DNA from: Flavobacteriaceae bacterium
GTDB lineage: Bacteria > Bacteroidota > Bacteroidia > Flavobacteriales > Flavobacteriaceae
Reading direction: 5' to 3'
Length of the DNA stretch: 33,707 nucleotides
Assembly (NCBI GenBank): GCA_029248455.1
Contig: JAQWJH010000112.1
Coordinates: 1 to 33,707, forward strand
Both the position numbers and the translations under genes were made by a program. Each line of letters begins with the position of its first letter. The stretch's first letter is position 1. The notes beneath the pieces were generated by a model. The model made no database searches. It worked only from the letters and a program-made list of their open reading frames with translations, and was not told where the DNA came from. Positions 25,345 to 33,707 of this stretch are shown here, one piece after another.

Positions 25345-27459
25345 ATGAAACAAATACTACAATCGTTTAAAACAGGGGTTACAGAATTAGCTGAGTTACC
25401 CTCACCGAAGGTAAAATCAGGTCAACTGTTAATAAAAACAACACGAAGCTTAGTATCATTGGGTACAGAGCGCATGTTGGTAGAGTTTGGTAAAGCATCT
25501 TTGATACAAAAAGCTAGGCAACAACCAGAAAAAGTGAAAATGGTTTTAGATAAAATTAAGAGCGAAGGTTTAATACCAACAATAGAAACGGTTTTTAATA
25601 AACTAGAACAACCCTTGCCATTAGGCTACTGTAATGTTGGAGAAGTTTTGGCAGTTGGTAAAGGCGTAACAGATTTTAAAGTAGGTGATAGAGTTGCTTC
25701 TAATGGACAGCATGCGGAGTTTGTCTCTGTGCCACAAAATCTGGCCGCACATATACCAGATAATATTTCTGATGAAGAAGCTGCTTTTACGATTATAGGC
25801 TCTATTGGTTTACAGGGTATTCGTTTGGTAAACCCAACAATAGGAGAAACGGTTGTAGTTATAGGTTTAGGACTTATAGGGCTTTTAACTGCAGAAATGT
25901 TAGTGGCAAATGGTTGTAAAGTAATTGGCTACGATTTAGATGATGCTAAAGTAGAAATTGCAAAAAGCAAAGGAGTAATTGCATTTAACCCATTAAAAGG
26001 AATTGATCCTGTTAAATTTGTACAAGAAAACACAAACGGAATTGGATCAGATGCGGTATTAATTACTGCATCTGCAAAAACAAATGAAATTATATCTCAA
26101 GCTGCTAAAATGAGTAGAAAAAGAGGTAGAATAGTTTTGGTTGGCGTTATTGGATTAGATATTTCTAGAGCAGACTTTTATGAAAAAGAATTAAGTTTTC
26201 AGGTATCTTGTTCTTATGGCCCAGGAAGATATGATGATGGTTATGAATTTAAGGGAATAGATTATCCATTACCATTTGTAAGATGGACAGAAAAAAGAAA
26301 CTTTGAAACAGTATTGCAGCTTATCTCTTCAGAAAAACTTAAAGTAAAAGAATTAATTTCTGAAGTTATCCCCATTGAAGAGTATGATAAAATTTACGGC
26401 AATATCGGGAATTCAAAATCAATTGCTTCAATTATAAAATACAACGAAAATAATACTCCGAAGCATACAATTGTCATCAATAAAAAAGAGAATACCCCAA
26501 CAAAAGGTGGTATAGGAATCATAGGTGCGGGTAACTTTACAAAGATGACAATGTTGCCAGCTTTAAAAGGAACCAATGCAAATATTAAGCATATTGTTTC
26601 TTCAGGTGGAGTTAATGGAACAGCATTAGCACAAAAGTATAATATTTCTCAAAGCACTACAGATTACGATTTAGTGTTAGATGACAAAGAGGTAGATTTA
26701 GTGATGATTACTACTCGTCATAATCTGCACGCTGAAATGGTAATCAAAGCATTAGAAAAAGACAAGCATGTTTTTGTTGAAAAACCTTTAGCTTTAAATA
26801 ACGAGGAGTTAGCTGCTATTGAGGCATCTTATAGTAAGAATAATGGTACATTAATGGTTGGTTTTAACCGTCGTTTTTCACCACATATTCAGAAAATAAA
26901 ATCATTAGTTAGTAATGCACCTATAAATATTGTAGCAACAATGAATGCGGGTGCAATACCGTCAGAATTTTGGGTTCATGACATTGCAATTGGTGGAGGA
27001 AGAATTATTGGTGAAGCGTGTCATTATTTAGATTTAATGGTCTTTTTGACAGGAAGTAAAATAGAAGCTGTTTGTACGAATGCTCTGGGAAAAAATCCAT
27101 CGGAAAATACAGACAATGCCTCTATTTTAGTAAATATGGAAAATGGTTCTACAGGAGTTGTAAACTATTTTGCTAACGGTGCAAAATCATACGCAAAAGA
27201 ACGTTTGGAAGTTTTTTCTCAGGGAAAAGTTTTTATAATGGATAACTTTATAAAGACTTCAGGTTTCGGGGTAAAAGGTTTTTCAAAATTTAGAACAAAA
27301 ATCGATAAAGGACATAAAGCACAATTTGGTCAAATAGTAGAGAAGATAAAGCAAGGTTCTGTAGAATTAATACCTTATGAAGAGTTAATAAATGTAACTA
27401 AAGCAAGTTTTGCAGCAATAGAAAGTTTAAAAGAAGGTTCTTGGGTAACTATTGAATAA
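25345..27459 (+). CDS. Bi-domain oxidoreductase: MDR-type dehydrogenase fused to Gfo/Idh/MocA oxidoreductase
   Basis: A 704-residue fusion. Residues 1 to about 365 form a medium-chain (alcohol dehydrogenase-like) domain: VGDRVASNGQHAEFV, then the nucleotide site VVIGLGLIGLL (171-181). Residues about 388-704 form a Gfo/Idh domain with GIGIIGAGNF (389-398), FVEKPLALN, GFNRRFSPH and GGRIIGEACHYLDLMVFLTG. This two-domain arrangement recurs in Bacteroidota capsule loci, followed as here by a heparinase-like gene and a WbuB-like transferase. The likely role is redox conversion of a sugar or nucleotide-sugar; the reaction is not established. Its base composition is less AT-rich than the preceding genes. 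Confidence 0.88.
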   Translation: MKQILQSFKTGVTELAELPSPKVKSGQLLIKTTRSLVSLGTERMLVEFGKASLIQKARQQPEKVKMVLDKIKSEGLIPTIETVFNKLEQPLPLGYCNVGEVLAVGKGVTDFKVGDRVASNGQHAEFVSVPQNLAAHIPDNISDEEAAFTIIGSIGLQGIRLVNPTIGETVVVIGLGLIGLLTAEMLVANGCKVIGYDLDDAKVEIAKSKGVIAFNPLKGIDPVKFVQENTNGIGSDAVLITASAKTNEIISQAAKMSRKRGRIVLVGVIGLDISRADFYEKELSFQVSCSYGPGRYDDGYEFKGIDYPLPFVRWTEKRNFETVLQLISSEKLKVKELISEVIPIEEYDKIYGNIGNSKSIASIIKYNENNTPKHTIVINKKENTPTKGGIGIIGAGNFTKMTMLPALKGTNANIKHIVSSGGVNGTALAQKYNISQSTTDYDLVLDDKEVDLVMITTRHNLHAEMVIKALEKDKHVFVEKPLALNNEELAAIEASYSKNNGTLMVGFNRRFSPHIQKIKSLVSNAPINIVATMNAGAIPSEFWVHDIAIGGGRIIGEACHYLDLMVFLTGSKIEAVCTNALGKNPSENTDNASILVNMENGSTGVVNYFANGAKSYAKERLEVFSQGKVFIMDNFIKTSGFGVKGFSKFRTKIDKGHKAQFGQIVEKIKQGSVELIPYEELINVTKASFAAIESLKEGSWVTIE

Positions 27460-27477
27460 TTTTTTCTTGAGAAACAT

Positions 27478-29358
27478 ATGATAAATAAAATAAAGAGAAT
27501 AACAAACTTCATTTCTAATATGGGAATGAGGTATATCTTTTTTAGAGTTTCTTACTTAATTAAGACCAAGATGGGGCGGCAAAAAAAAGCTTTTCCCACA
27601 AATCCTGATTTTAAAAAATATATTAGCTTACAAGAATGGAAAGATAATTTACTCCCATTTTTTTTCTATGGAAAGGAAATAAAAGGGCTACAAAAACATC
27701 CTTCCGAAGATTTAAAAAAGAACTTAGAAGACCTGAAAAAAGGCATATATACTTTTTTTAATAAAACTAAAATTGGTTTGGGGGTTGATTATGATTGGGT
27801 AACAAACCCATTAACAAATTATAAATATAATATAAATACACATTGGTCAAAAATAGAAGATTTATCTTCAGAGGCTGGGGATATTAAATACGTATGGGAA
27901 AAAGCTCGTTTTTCTTTCTTATACGATGTTATTCGATATGATTATCATTTCGAAGAAGATCAATCTCAATTTGTATTTGAGCAGATTGAAGATTTTATTG
28001 ATAACAATCCTATAAACCAAGGTCCAAACTACAAGTGTAGTCAAGAAATTAGTTTGAGAATACTAAACTGGACGTTTGCATTTTATTACTACAAAGACTC
28101 AAAATATCTAACGGAAGCATTGTTTGCTAAAATTATGCACACAATTTATTGGCAAATACACCATGTTTATCATAATATTCATTTTTCAAGAATTTCAGTA
28201 AGAAATAATCATGCAATTACTGAAACTTTGATGTTGTATTTATCAGATAAATTATTTCCTTTTTTTCCAAATGTAAAAGGTTGGAGTAAGAAAGGTAAAT
28301 ATTGGTTTGAACAAGAGATAAAATATCAGATTTATCCCGATGGAACGTTTTTACAGTTTTCTATGAATTACCATAGAGTTGCTGTTCAATTATTAACCTG
28401 GGGTATTAAGCTAGCCAAATTAAACGATGATGTATTTGATTCACAAGTCTATGATCGAGCTAGGAAATCTCTTATTTTTTTAGATGCTTGTACTGATACT
28501 ATTTCTGGAAAGCTGCCAAATTATGGATCAAATGATGGGGCATTATTCTTTAAATTATCCGACGATGACTATCGAGTTTACCGATCACAATTAGATGATT
28601 TAAGGGCAGTTTTAGATGGATTTACAAATTACAATTCTAAAAGTTCTTTTTGGTATGGAATTCAGCCAGAAAACATAGAGCCTAATAAGATCTCAGAACT
28701 TAATGAGTTTAAAAATAGTGGTTATTATATTATCCAAGAAGAAAATACAAAAACTTTTATTCGATGTGGATCTTATAATGATAGACCTTATCAGTCAGAC
28801 AATTTACATTTGGATATTTGGGTTGATGGAGAAAATATTTTAAGAGATAATGGTTCTTATAAATACAATACGGATAAACAATTGTTAGAATACTTTACAG
28901 GATCAGAAGGTCATAATACTCTTAGTATAGCAAATAAAAATCAAATGCAAAAAGGTGGACGTTTTATTTGGTATTTTTGGGTTAAATACGCTGAAGCATT
29001 TTTAAAGAAGGAAAAAAATAATTTTAGCTTCTCAGGTAGAATAAAAGGTTATAAACAATTAGGAAATAATATTTTTCATCAACGAAAAGTAATTAAAGCT
29101 TTTGGTAAAAATGAATGGTTAGTTGAAGATAAAATTGAAGGAATAAAAAACCAGATAAATTACCAATATTGGCATTTTCCAATAGATTTAAAAGAGAGAA
29201 TTAGCATATCTTCTGTTGATGAAAATAATACTATTTTAGAGCCATATATTGAACAAAAATGGTATTCAGGTTATTATGGAGTGAAAGAATCATCATTAAG
29301 ACTTTCATTTGCATCGAAAACAAATATATTTAAAACAAAAATTACCTTTACTGTATGA
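27478..29358 (+). CDS. Heparinase II/III-family (alginate lyase-like) protein
   Basis: A 626-residue protein with the two-part architecture of the family: an N-terminal alpha/alpha-toroid (residues about 60-400) and a C-terminal beta-sandwich (about 400-626). Candidate catalytic residues are N244 and H245 in RNNHAITE, Y298 in SMNYHRVA and H444 in DNLHLDIW; QEISLRILNWTFA, SNDGALFF and SEGHNTLSI also fit. No signal peptide is visible, which is unusual for a lyase acting on extracellular polysaccharide. In this gene order it may act on a cytoplasmic or lipid-linked uronic-acid glycan, or have become a transferase or epimerase. It is coupled by ATGA to the next gene. Confidence 0.84.
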   Translation: MINKIKRITNFISNMGMRYIFFRVSYLIKTKMGRQKKAFPTNPDFKKYISLQEWKDNLLPFFFYGKEIKGLQKHPSEDLKKNLEDLKKGIYTFFNKTKIGLGVDYDWVTNPLTNYKYNINTHWSKIEDLSSEAGDIKYVWEKARFSFLYDVIRYDYHFEEDQSQFVFEQIEDFIDNNPINQGPNYKCSQEISLRILNWTFAFYYYKDSKYLTEALFAKIMHTIYWQIHHVYHNIHFSRISVRNNHAITETLMLYLSDKLFPFFPNVKGWSKKGKYWFEQEIKYQIYPDGTFLQFSMNYHRVAVQLLTWGIKLAKLNDDVFDSQVYDRARKSLIFLDACTDTISGKLPNYGSNDGALFFKLSDDDYRVYRSQLDDLRAVLDGFTNYNSKSSFWYGIQPENIEPNKISELNEFKNSGYYIIQEENTKTFIRCGSYNDRPYQSDNLHLDIWVDGENILRDNGSYKYNTDKQLLEYFTGSEGHNTLSIANKNQMQKGGRFIWYFWVKYAEAFLKKEKNNFSFSGRIKGYKQLGNNIFHQRKVIKAFGKNEWLVEDKIEGIKNQINYQYWHFPIDLKERISISSVDENNTILEPYIEQKWYSGYYGVKESSLRLSFASKTNIFKTKITFTV

Positions 29359-30614
29359 GAATACTACTAATTCATCAATATTTTTTAGAAAAAAGTGATA
29401 GTGGTGGTTCTCGTTTTAATGAAATGACTAAAACATGGTCAGATCTAGGCCATGAAGTAACAGTTCTTGCTGGTATGGTTCATTATGCCACGGGCAAAAA
29501 ACCACAGCTATACAAAAGAAAATTCACTTATAAAGATTTACAATTTCATAAAAATGTAGATGTAATTCGTTGTCATGTTTCAGAAAGTTATAATGTGAGT
29601 TTTTTAGGAAGATTATGGGCGTATTTTTCATTTGTTTTTTCAAGTATTTATGCAGGTTTATTTAAAACTAAAGGCAAGTATGATGTTATTTTAGTTACTT
29701 CGCCACCGCTTTTTGTTGGTATTACAGCTTATGTCTTATCACTTTTTAAAAGAATTCCGTTTGTTTTTGAAATAAGAGATTTATGGCCAGAATCCGCAAT
29801 AGATACTGGAGTTCTTAAGAACAAAATGATTATAAGATTTGCTTATTGGTTCGAGTCATTTATTTATAAGAGAGCAAAATTAATTAATGTGTTAACTCCA
29901 GCTTTTAGAGATAAATTAATTCAGGATAAAAAAGTACCAAAAGAAAAAGTCATTTTTATACCAAATGCTGCTGATTTCTCTTTGGCAAATAAAATACAAG
30001 AAGATGATAATTTTGATTCAGTTAAGTTTAAATACAATTTAGGTTTAGCAGATAAGTTTGTAATCACTTATGTTGGAGCCCATGGAGTAGCAAATCATTT
30101 AATTCAATTAATAGATGCTGCTGAAAAACTAAAAGATACTAGTGTAGTTTTTCAATTAATAGGAGCAGGTATGCAAAAAGAAACATTAAAAGAAGAAGTT
30201 AATAAAAGAAAACTAAAAAATGTAATTTTCAGAAACCCAGTCCCGAAAGAAGAAGTTTTTAAATATATTTTAGCTTCTGATGTTGGAACTTCAGTCCTAA
30301 AAAGAGTAGATACATTTAAAACTATCTATTCAAATAAAACTTTTGATTATATGTCTTGTGAAAAACCTATTCTTTTAGCCATCGACGGAGTGTCTAGAGA
30401 GTTAATAGAAAAATCTGAAAGTGGCATCTATGTTGAACCTGAAAATACAAAATCAATTATTAACGGAATTAAGGTTCTGTTAAGTATGAGTGATAAAGAA
30501 CTATTATTGATGGGTAAGGCAGGATATGAATATTCAAAAAAACATTTTGATAGAGAATTTCTAGCAAAAAAATATTTAAATAAAATTTTTGAAATAAAAA
30601 ACTATCATGAATAA
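29355..30614 (+). CDS. GT4-family glycosyltransferase, WbuB-like
   Basis: A 419-residue GT4 transferase with the WbuB-type N terminus ILLIHQYFLEKSDSGGSRFNEM and the internal FEIRDLWPES block (138-147) common to FucNAc transferases of that group. The donor region shows FVITYVGAHGVANHL, QLIGAGMQKE, and the terminal KTIYSNKTFDYMSCEKPILLA segment. It overlaps the heparinase gene by ATGA and the ATP-grasp gene by eight bases. In WbuB-type systems the donor is often UDP-L-FucNAc or a related deoxy-amino sugar; no FucNAc pathway genes are in this window, so the donor is open. Confidence 0.87.
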   Translation: MRILLIHQYFLEKSDSGGSRFNEMTKTWSDLGHEVTVLAGMVHYATGKKPQLYKRKFTYKDLQFHKNVDVIRCHVSESYNVSFLGRLWAYFSFVFSSIYAGLFKTKGKYDVILVTSPPLFVGITAYVLSLFKRIPFVFEIRDLWPESAIDTGVLKNKMIIRFAYWFESFIYKRAKLINVLTPAFRDKLIQDKKVPKEKVIFIPNAADFSLANKIQEDDNFDSVKFKYNLGLADKFVITYVGAHGVANHLIQLIDAAEKLKDTSVVFQLIGAGMQKETLKEEVNKRKLKNVIFRNPVPKEEVFKYILASDVGTSVLKRVDTFKTIYSNKTFDYMSCEKPILLAIDGVSRELIEKSESGIYVEPENTKSIINGIKVLLSMSDKELLLMGKAGYEYSKKHFDREFLAKKYLNKIFEIKNYHE

Positions 30615-31569
30615 TATTCTAATAACTTCTGCTGGCCGAAGAGTTTCTTTAATTAAAGCTTTTAAAGAAGTTTCAAAAAAACTTAAATTAAAATCAAAGG
30701 TTTTTATTACTGATCTAAACCCCAATATTGCCCCGACTTCATATTTTGCGGATGATTCATTCAAAATAGGGTTATTTACTGACTCAGATTATATTAATAA
30801 TCTATTAGAAATCTGTTTAAAAAATGAAATTTCAATTCTAATACCTACTTTAGATACGGAATTAATTCTATTAGCTAAATCAAAGTCACTTTTTAATGCA
30901 AACGGAATTAATATTATAATTTCAGATTTAAAATTAATTAAGATATTAAGAGATAAAATTACTACAAATACCTTTTTTAATTCTTTAAAAATAAAAACTC
31001 CAACTATCTTTAATAAAGAGAGTATGAAATTCCCAGTTTTTTTAAAACCACTAAATGGCAGTAATAGCAAAGGGATTTATAAAGCAGAAAATATTAATGA
31101 AATAAAGCCATCTGATCTTGATTCCAAAAACATGATGATTTTAGAAAATATTGATAATAAAGTTTATGACGAATACACTATTGACCTATATTATGATAAA
31201 AACTCGAGTTTAAAATGTGTAGTTCCTAGAATTAGGTTAAAAGTTGTTGGAGGAGAATCAAATCAAGGTATTACAAAAAAGAATGAAATTTTAGATTATG
31301 TGAAAGATAGATTTGGTTTTTTGGATGGTGCTATCGGTTGTCTGACACTCCAAGTATTTTCAAATAAGTTGAACCCTTTAGATATAATAGGAATTGAAAT
31401 AAATCCTAGGTTTGGAGGAGGTTATCCTTTCTCATTGAATGCAGGAGCTAATTTTCCGGAGTTTATCATTAGGGAATATATTTTAAATGAACAAATTGAA
31501 TATTTTGATAAATGGAAAAATAATTGCTTAAATATTCGTTATGAAAATGAAATCGTAATAAATGATTGA
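30607..31569 (+). CDS. ATP-grasp domain protein (carbamoyl-phosphate-synthase-like)
   Basis: A 320-residue ATP-grasp enzyme. The N-terminal domain begins ILITSAGRRVSLIKAF, a signature of the CarB-like ATP-grasp proteins of polysaccharide loci. The ATP-binding part has FPVFLKPLNGSNSKGIYKA, and the metal site is IEINPRFGGGYP (E264, N266, R268). Length and order match this group. ATP-grasp enzymes join a carboxylate to an amine or thiol through an acyl phosphate, so a possible role is attaching an amino acid or other acid to a sugar. The gene overlaps the transferase and HAD genes by eight bases on both sides. Substrates unknown. Confidence 0.83.
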   Translation: MNNILITSAGRRVSLIKAFKEVSKKLKLKSKVFITDLNPNIAPTSYFADDSFKIGLFTDSDYINNLLEICLKNEISILIPTLDTELILLAKSKSLFNANGINIIISDLKLIKILRDKITTNTFFNSLKIKTPTIFNKESMKFPVFLKPLNGSNSKGIYKAENINEIKPSDLDSKNMMILENIDNKVYDEYTIDLYYDKNSSLKCVVPRIRLKVVGGESNQGITKKNEILDYVKDRFGFLDGAIGCLTLQVFSNKLNPLDIIGIEINPRFGGGYPFSLNAGANFPEFIIREYILNEQIEYFDKWKNNCLNIRYENEIVIND

Positions 31570-32215
31570 TAATAATACACATATTGTTTTTGATTTAGAT
31601 GATACCCTCTTCAAGGAGATTGACTTTGTTAAATCAGCATATGTCTATATTAATAGTTATATTAATTCTAGATTTAATATAGACCTTTCAAAAAACATTA
31701 AAAAGTGTTTATCCGGTGAAGTTAATTTTTTTGATCTTATTAATTCGAAATTGCATCCAGATCAGAACTTTCCAATTGAAAAATATTTAGAACTTTATCG
31801 TTTTCATTACCCTGAAATCAAGTTGTCCAAAGATACTTCTGTTTTTTTCGAAAAGATTTTGAGTCACAATATAGATTTTTCAATAATAACGGATGGTAGG
31901 TCTATTTCTCAGAGAAATAAAATAAAAGCTCTAGGTTTATATGATCAAGTAAAAAATATAATTATTTCAGAAGAGACAGGGTTTGAAAAACCACATTTTA
32001 ATAATTTTAAAATATTAAATCGTATTTATTCAAACAAAAAATTAATTTATATAGCAGATAATACTTCTAAAGATTTTTTAGCCCCAAATTCTTTAAATTG
32101 GGATACTATATGTTTAATAAATAATGGGCAAAATATTCACCCACAAGATTTTAATTTAAGTATTGATTATTTACCAAAGATAAAAGTAAATTATTTAACA
32201 GAAATAAATATATGA
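31562..32215 (+). CDS. HAD-superfamily hydrolase
   Basis: A 217-residue HAD hydrolase with a helical C1-type cap. D11 and D13 in FDLDDTL are the nucleophile and acid/base, SIITDGRS carries motif II, EETGFEKPHF gives the motif III lysine, and YIADNTSKDF is the acidic motif IV region with a single clear aspartate followed by Asn. It overlaps the ATP-grasp gene by eight bases and the aminotransferase by ATGA, so ATP-grasp, HAD and aminotransferase form one translational block. It probably dephosphorylates a sugar or acyl phosphate made or used by its neighbour. Confidence 0.84.
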   Translation: MIDNNTHIVFDLDDTLFKEIDFVKSAYVYINSYINSRFNIDLSKNIKKCLSGEVNFFDLINSKLHPDQNFPIEKYLELYRFHYPEIKLSKDTSVFFEKILSHNIDFSIITDGRSISQRNKIKALGLYDQVKNIIISEETGFEKPHFNNFKILNRIYSNKKLIYIADNTSKDFLAPNSLNWDTICLINNGQNIHPQDFNLSIDYLPKIKVNYLTEINI

Positions 32216-33360
32216 TACCATTATCAGTACCAAATATTGACGGAAATGAATGGCAATATGTTAAAGATTGTCTCGATACTGGATGGATTTCCTCTGCTGG
32301 AGCCTATGTTACTAAATTTGAAGAGGCTATTCAAAATTATACAGGAATAAAATATGCAATAGCTTGTATGAACGGAACAGCTGGTTTACAAGTTTCTTTG
32401 AATCTTGCGAGAGTCACCAACAATGATATTGTAATAGCACCAAACTTAACCTTTGTAGCTACACTTAATGCGATTACATATTCAGGTGCGCAAATAGCCT
32501 TGATAGATGTTTGTGAAGATTCTTGGCAAATGGATGTTGATTTACTTCAAAGATGGCTAGAGGAAAATACAATAACAACAGTTGATAATGGAAAAACAAT
32601 AACTACAGAAATAATATCAGGAAAAAAAATCGGTGCAATCATGCCAGTTTATGTTTTAGGAGGATTTATCGATGTTGACAAATTAATAGAAATCAGTGCT
32701 ACTTATGGTATTCCTTTAATAGAAGACAGTACAGAGGCACTAGGAAGTTTCAAAAAGGGAAGGCATGCAGGAACATTTGGTTTAACTGGTGTTTTAAGTT
32801 TTAATGGTAATAAAATAATTTCTACTGGTGGTGGTGGAATGATTTTAACAAATGATAAAGAAATTGCCAACAGAGCAAAACACATTACAACAACTGCTAA
32901 AACGGATCCTTTAGATTATTTTCATGATGAAGTAGGTTATAATCACCGCTTGGTAAATGTTCTTGCTGCTATTGGGGTTGCACAAATGGAAAACTTTGAA
33001 AGCATCCTGAAAAGAAAAAAAGAAATTGATGCCCTTTATAGAAGTGAACTATACGGAGTTGGAGATATTAAATTTCAGGAGAATGATCCTAATTCAAATC
33101 CTAATTGTTGGTTATTTACCTTTCGTACAAAAAGAATGAGAAGCTTGCTAGAATATTTAAACAAGAATGAAATACAAAGTCGTCCGTTTTGGACTCCAAT
33201 GAATAATCTTCCAATGTATAAAGATTTAATGTATATCAATAGTAATGATATATCAAATAAAATATTTAAAGAGTGTATTAGTATTCCCTCTTCATCGAAT
33301 TTAACAACTGAAGATCAACATAAAGTGATTTCAGAAATTAAAAAATTTTACGAAAAATGA
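32212..33360 (+). CDS. legC: LegC-family PLP-dependent sugar aminotransferase
   Basis: A 382-residue DegT/DnrJ/EryC1 aminotransferase. The N terminus IPLSVPNIDGNEWQYVKDCL followed by DTGWISSAG is the signature of LegC enzymes, which transfer an amine to C4 of a 4-keto-6-deoxy-hexosamine nucleotide. K201 in SFNGNK is the PLP lysine; IEDSTEALGS is the PLP aspartate region. GGGGMILTND and the PFWTPMNNLPMY segment are also typical. It overlaps both neighbours by ATGA, and the next gene is a dehydratase-like protein that could supply the 4-keto substrate. The product would be a bacillosamine-type UDP-sugar, a legionaminic acid precursor in other systems. Confidence 0.85.
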   Translation: MIPLSVPNIDGNEWQYVKDCLDTGWISSAGAYVTKFEEAIQNYTGIKYAIACMNGTAGLQVSLNLARVTNNDIVIAPNLTFVATLNAITYSGAQIALIDVCEDSWQMDVDLLQRWLEENTITTVDNGKTITTEIISGKKIGAIMPVYVLGGFIDVDKLIEISATYGIPLIEDSTEALGSFKKGRHAGTFGLTGVLSFNGNKIISTGGGGMILTNDKEIANRAKHITTTAKTDPLDYFHDEVGYNHRLVNVLAAIGVAQMENFESILKRKKEIDALYRSELYGVGDIKFQENDPNSNPNCWLFTFRTKRMRSLLEYLNKNEIQSRPFWTPMNNLPMYKDLMYINSNDISNKIFKECISIPSSSNLTTEDQHKVISEIKKFYEK

Positions 33361-33625
33361 TGTTACCAAATATTTCCGAGTTTATTAAGAATTATGTAAC
33401 CAAAAGAAAAAATAGTTTTTTCTTGAATGACTTGATTAACAACAAAGAAAAACTAACTCTAGAAATTAAAGGAAAATCTATTTTAGTTATAGGTGGTGCA
33501 GGAACTATTGGGTCATCATATATCAAGGCTGCACTTAGATATCATCCCTCTGAATTAATTGTTGTTGATACTAATGAGAATGGTTTAACAGAATTGACTC
33601 GTACACTTAGGAGTGATTCTAGTAT
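33357..33625 (+). CDS. CapD/LegB-like NAD-dependent dehydratase/epimerase, N-terminal part
   Basis: An open reading frame from ATG 33357 (ATGA overlap with legC; a second ATG follows at 33360) to the window edge. After about 37 residues the chain reads GKSILVIGGAGTIGSSYIKAAL, a Rossmann GGAGTIG motif, then HPSELIVVDTNENGLTELTRTL, typical of FlaA1/CapD-like 4,6-dehydratases or epimerases. With LegC it could make the UDP-4-amino-6-deoxy sugar precursor. Only residues up to about 90 are trusted: bases 33626-33707 are an exact reverse complement of 33428-33509 and the encoded residues no longer resemble the family, so I end the feature at 33625. The real gene continues beyond the window. Confidence 0.75.
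33428..33509 (+). repeat. Left arm of an 82-bp perfect inverted repeat
   Basis: This stretch lies inside the dehydratase-like gene and encodes the segment before and including the GGAGTI nucleotide-binding motif. Base for base it is the reverse complement of 33626-33707; pairing stops after 33509, where the arms diverge. A 116-base spacer separates the arms. This arm fits its protein family and reads as genuine coding sequence. Confidence 0.97.
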
Positions 33626-33707
33626 AATAGTTCCTGCACCACCTATAACTAAAATAGATTTTCCTTTAATTTCTAGAGTTAGTTTTTCTTTGTTGTTAAT
33701 CAAGTCA
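33626..33707 (-). repeat. Right arm of the 82-bp perfect inverted repeat, reaching the window end
   Basis: The last 82 bases read on the minus strand are identical to 33428-33509. The repeat runs to the last base, so its true length is unknown. In the + frame it gives a hydrophobic tail unlike the expected dehydratase. This is the behaviour of a fold-back chimera (for example from whole-genome amplification or a misassembled contig end), and less likely of a real inversion. Confidence 0.97.

Overview
The window is part of one large surface-polysaccharide (capsule or O-antigen) biosynthesis locus. It contains 31 genes, all on the + strand and almost gapless, often joined by ATGA or 8-base overlaps. 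The very AT-rich DNA, the lack of clear Shine-Dalgarno sites, and the gene set (WecB/WecC, a two-domain dehydrogenase/Gfo-Idh protein, a heparinase II/III-like protein, a WbuB-like transferase, and an ATP-grasp/HAD/LegC run) suggest a member of the Bacteroidota, most likely the Flavobacteriaceae. That assignment is inference; no rRNA or other taxonomic marker is present.

Layout. (1) 1-1467: the end of wecB and all of wecC, which make UDP-ManNAc and UDP-ManNAcA. (2) 1486-9246: a nonulosonic-acid module. It holds a fused SpsF-like cytidylyltransferase/NeuB synthase, a KdsC-type HAD phosphatase, a Gfo/Idh oxidoreductase, an SDR, a zinc-aminopeptidase-like protein (DUF2172/DUF4910 type), a sugar N-formyltransferase and a KpsC-like GT-B transferase. 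(3) 9254-20866: assembly and export. It holds a small unknown protein, a MurJ/Wzx-type flippase, several glycosyltransferases, a formyltransferase-like/beta-propeller fusion, a hexapeptide O-acetyltransferase, a Wzy/WaaL-type membrane protein and an AsnB-type amidotransferase. (4) 20871-25239: a probable acyl-decoration module made of an AAC(3)-like N-acyltransferase, a cytoplasmic propeller-like protein, an acyl carrier protein, a FabG-like reductase and an AMP-forming ligase. (5) 25240-25344: the longest non-coding gap. (6) 25345-33625: the two-domain oxidoreductase, heparinase-like protein, WbuB-like transferase, ATP-grasp protein, HAD hydrolase, LegC-type aminotransferase and the start of a CapD/LegB-like dehydratase.

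How the genes may work together: WecB/WecC supply a uronic acid that AsnB might amidate. The fused synthase, phosphatase and cytidylyltransferase would make an activated nonulosonic acid. The peptidase-like protein and formyltransferase may exchange an N-acyl group for formyl. The ACP/ligase/reductase/AAC(3) set may build an unusual acyl chain and attach it to an amino sugar. The transferases, flippase and polymerase then assemble and export the repeat unit.

The most AT-rich genes are in the middle and the flanks are more balanced, as expected of an exchangeable cassette between conserved ends. The last 82 bases of the window are a perfect reverse complement of 33428-33509. This lies inside one coding sequence and is more likely a fold-back sequencing or assembly artefact at a contig end than biology, so the sequence after about 33625 should not be trusted.
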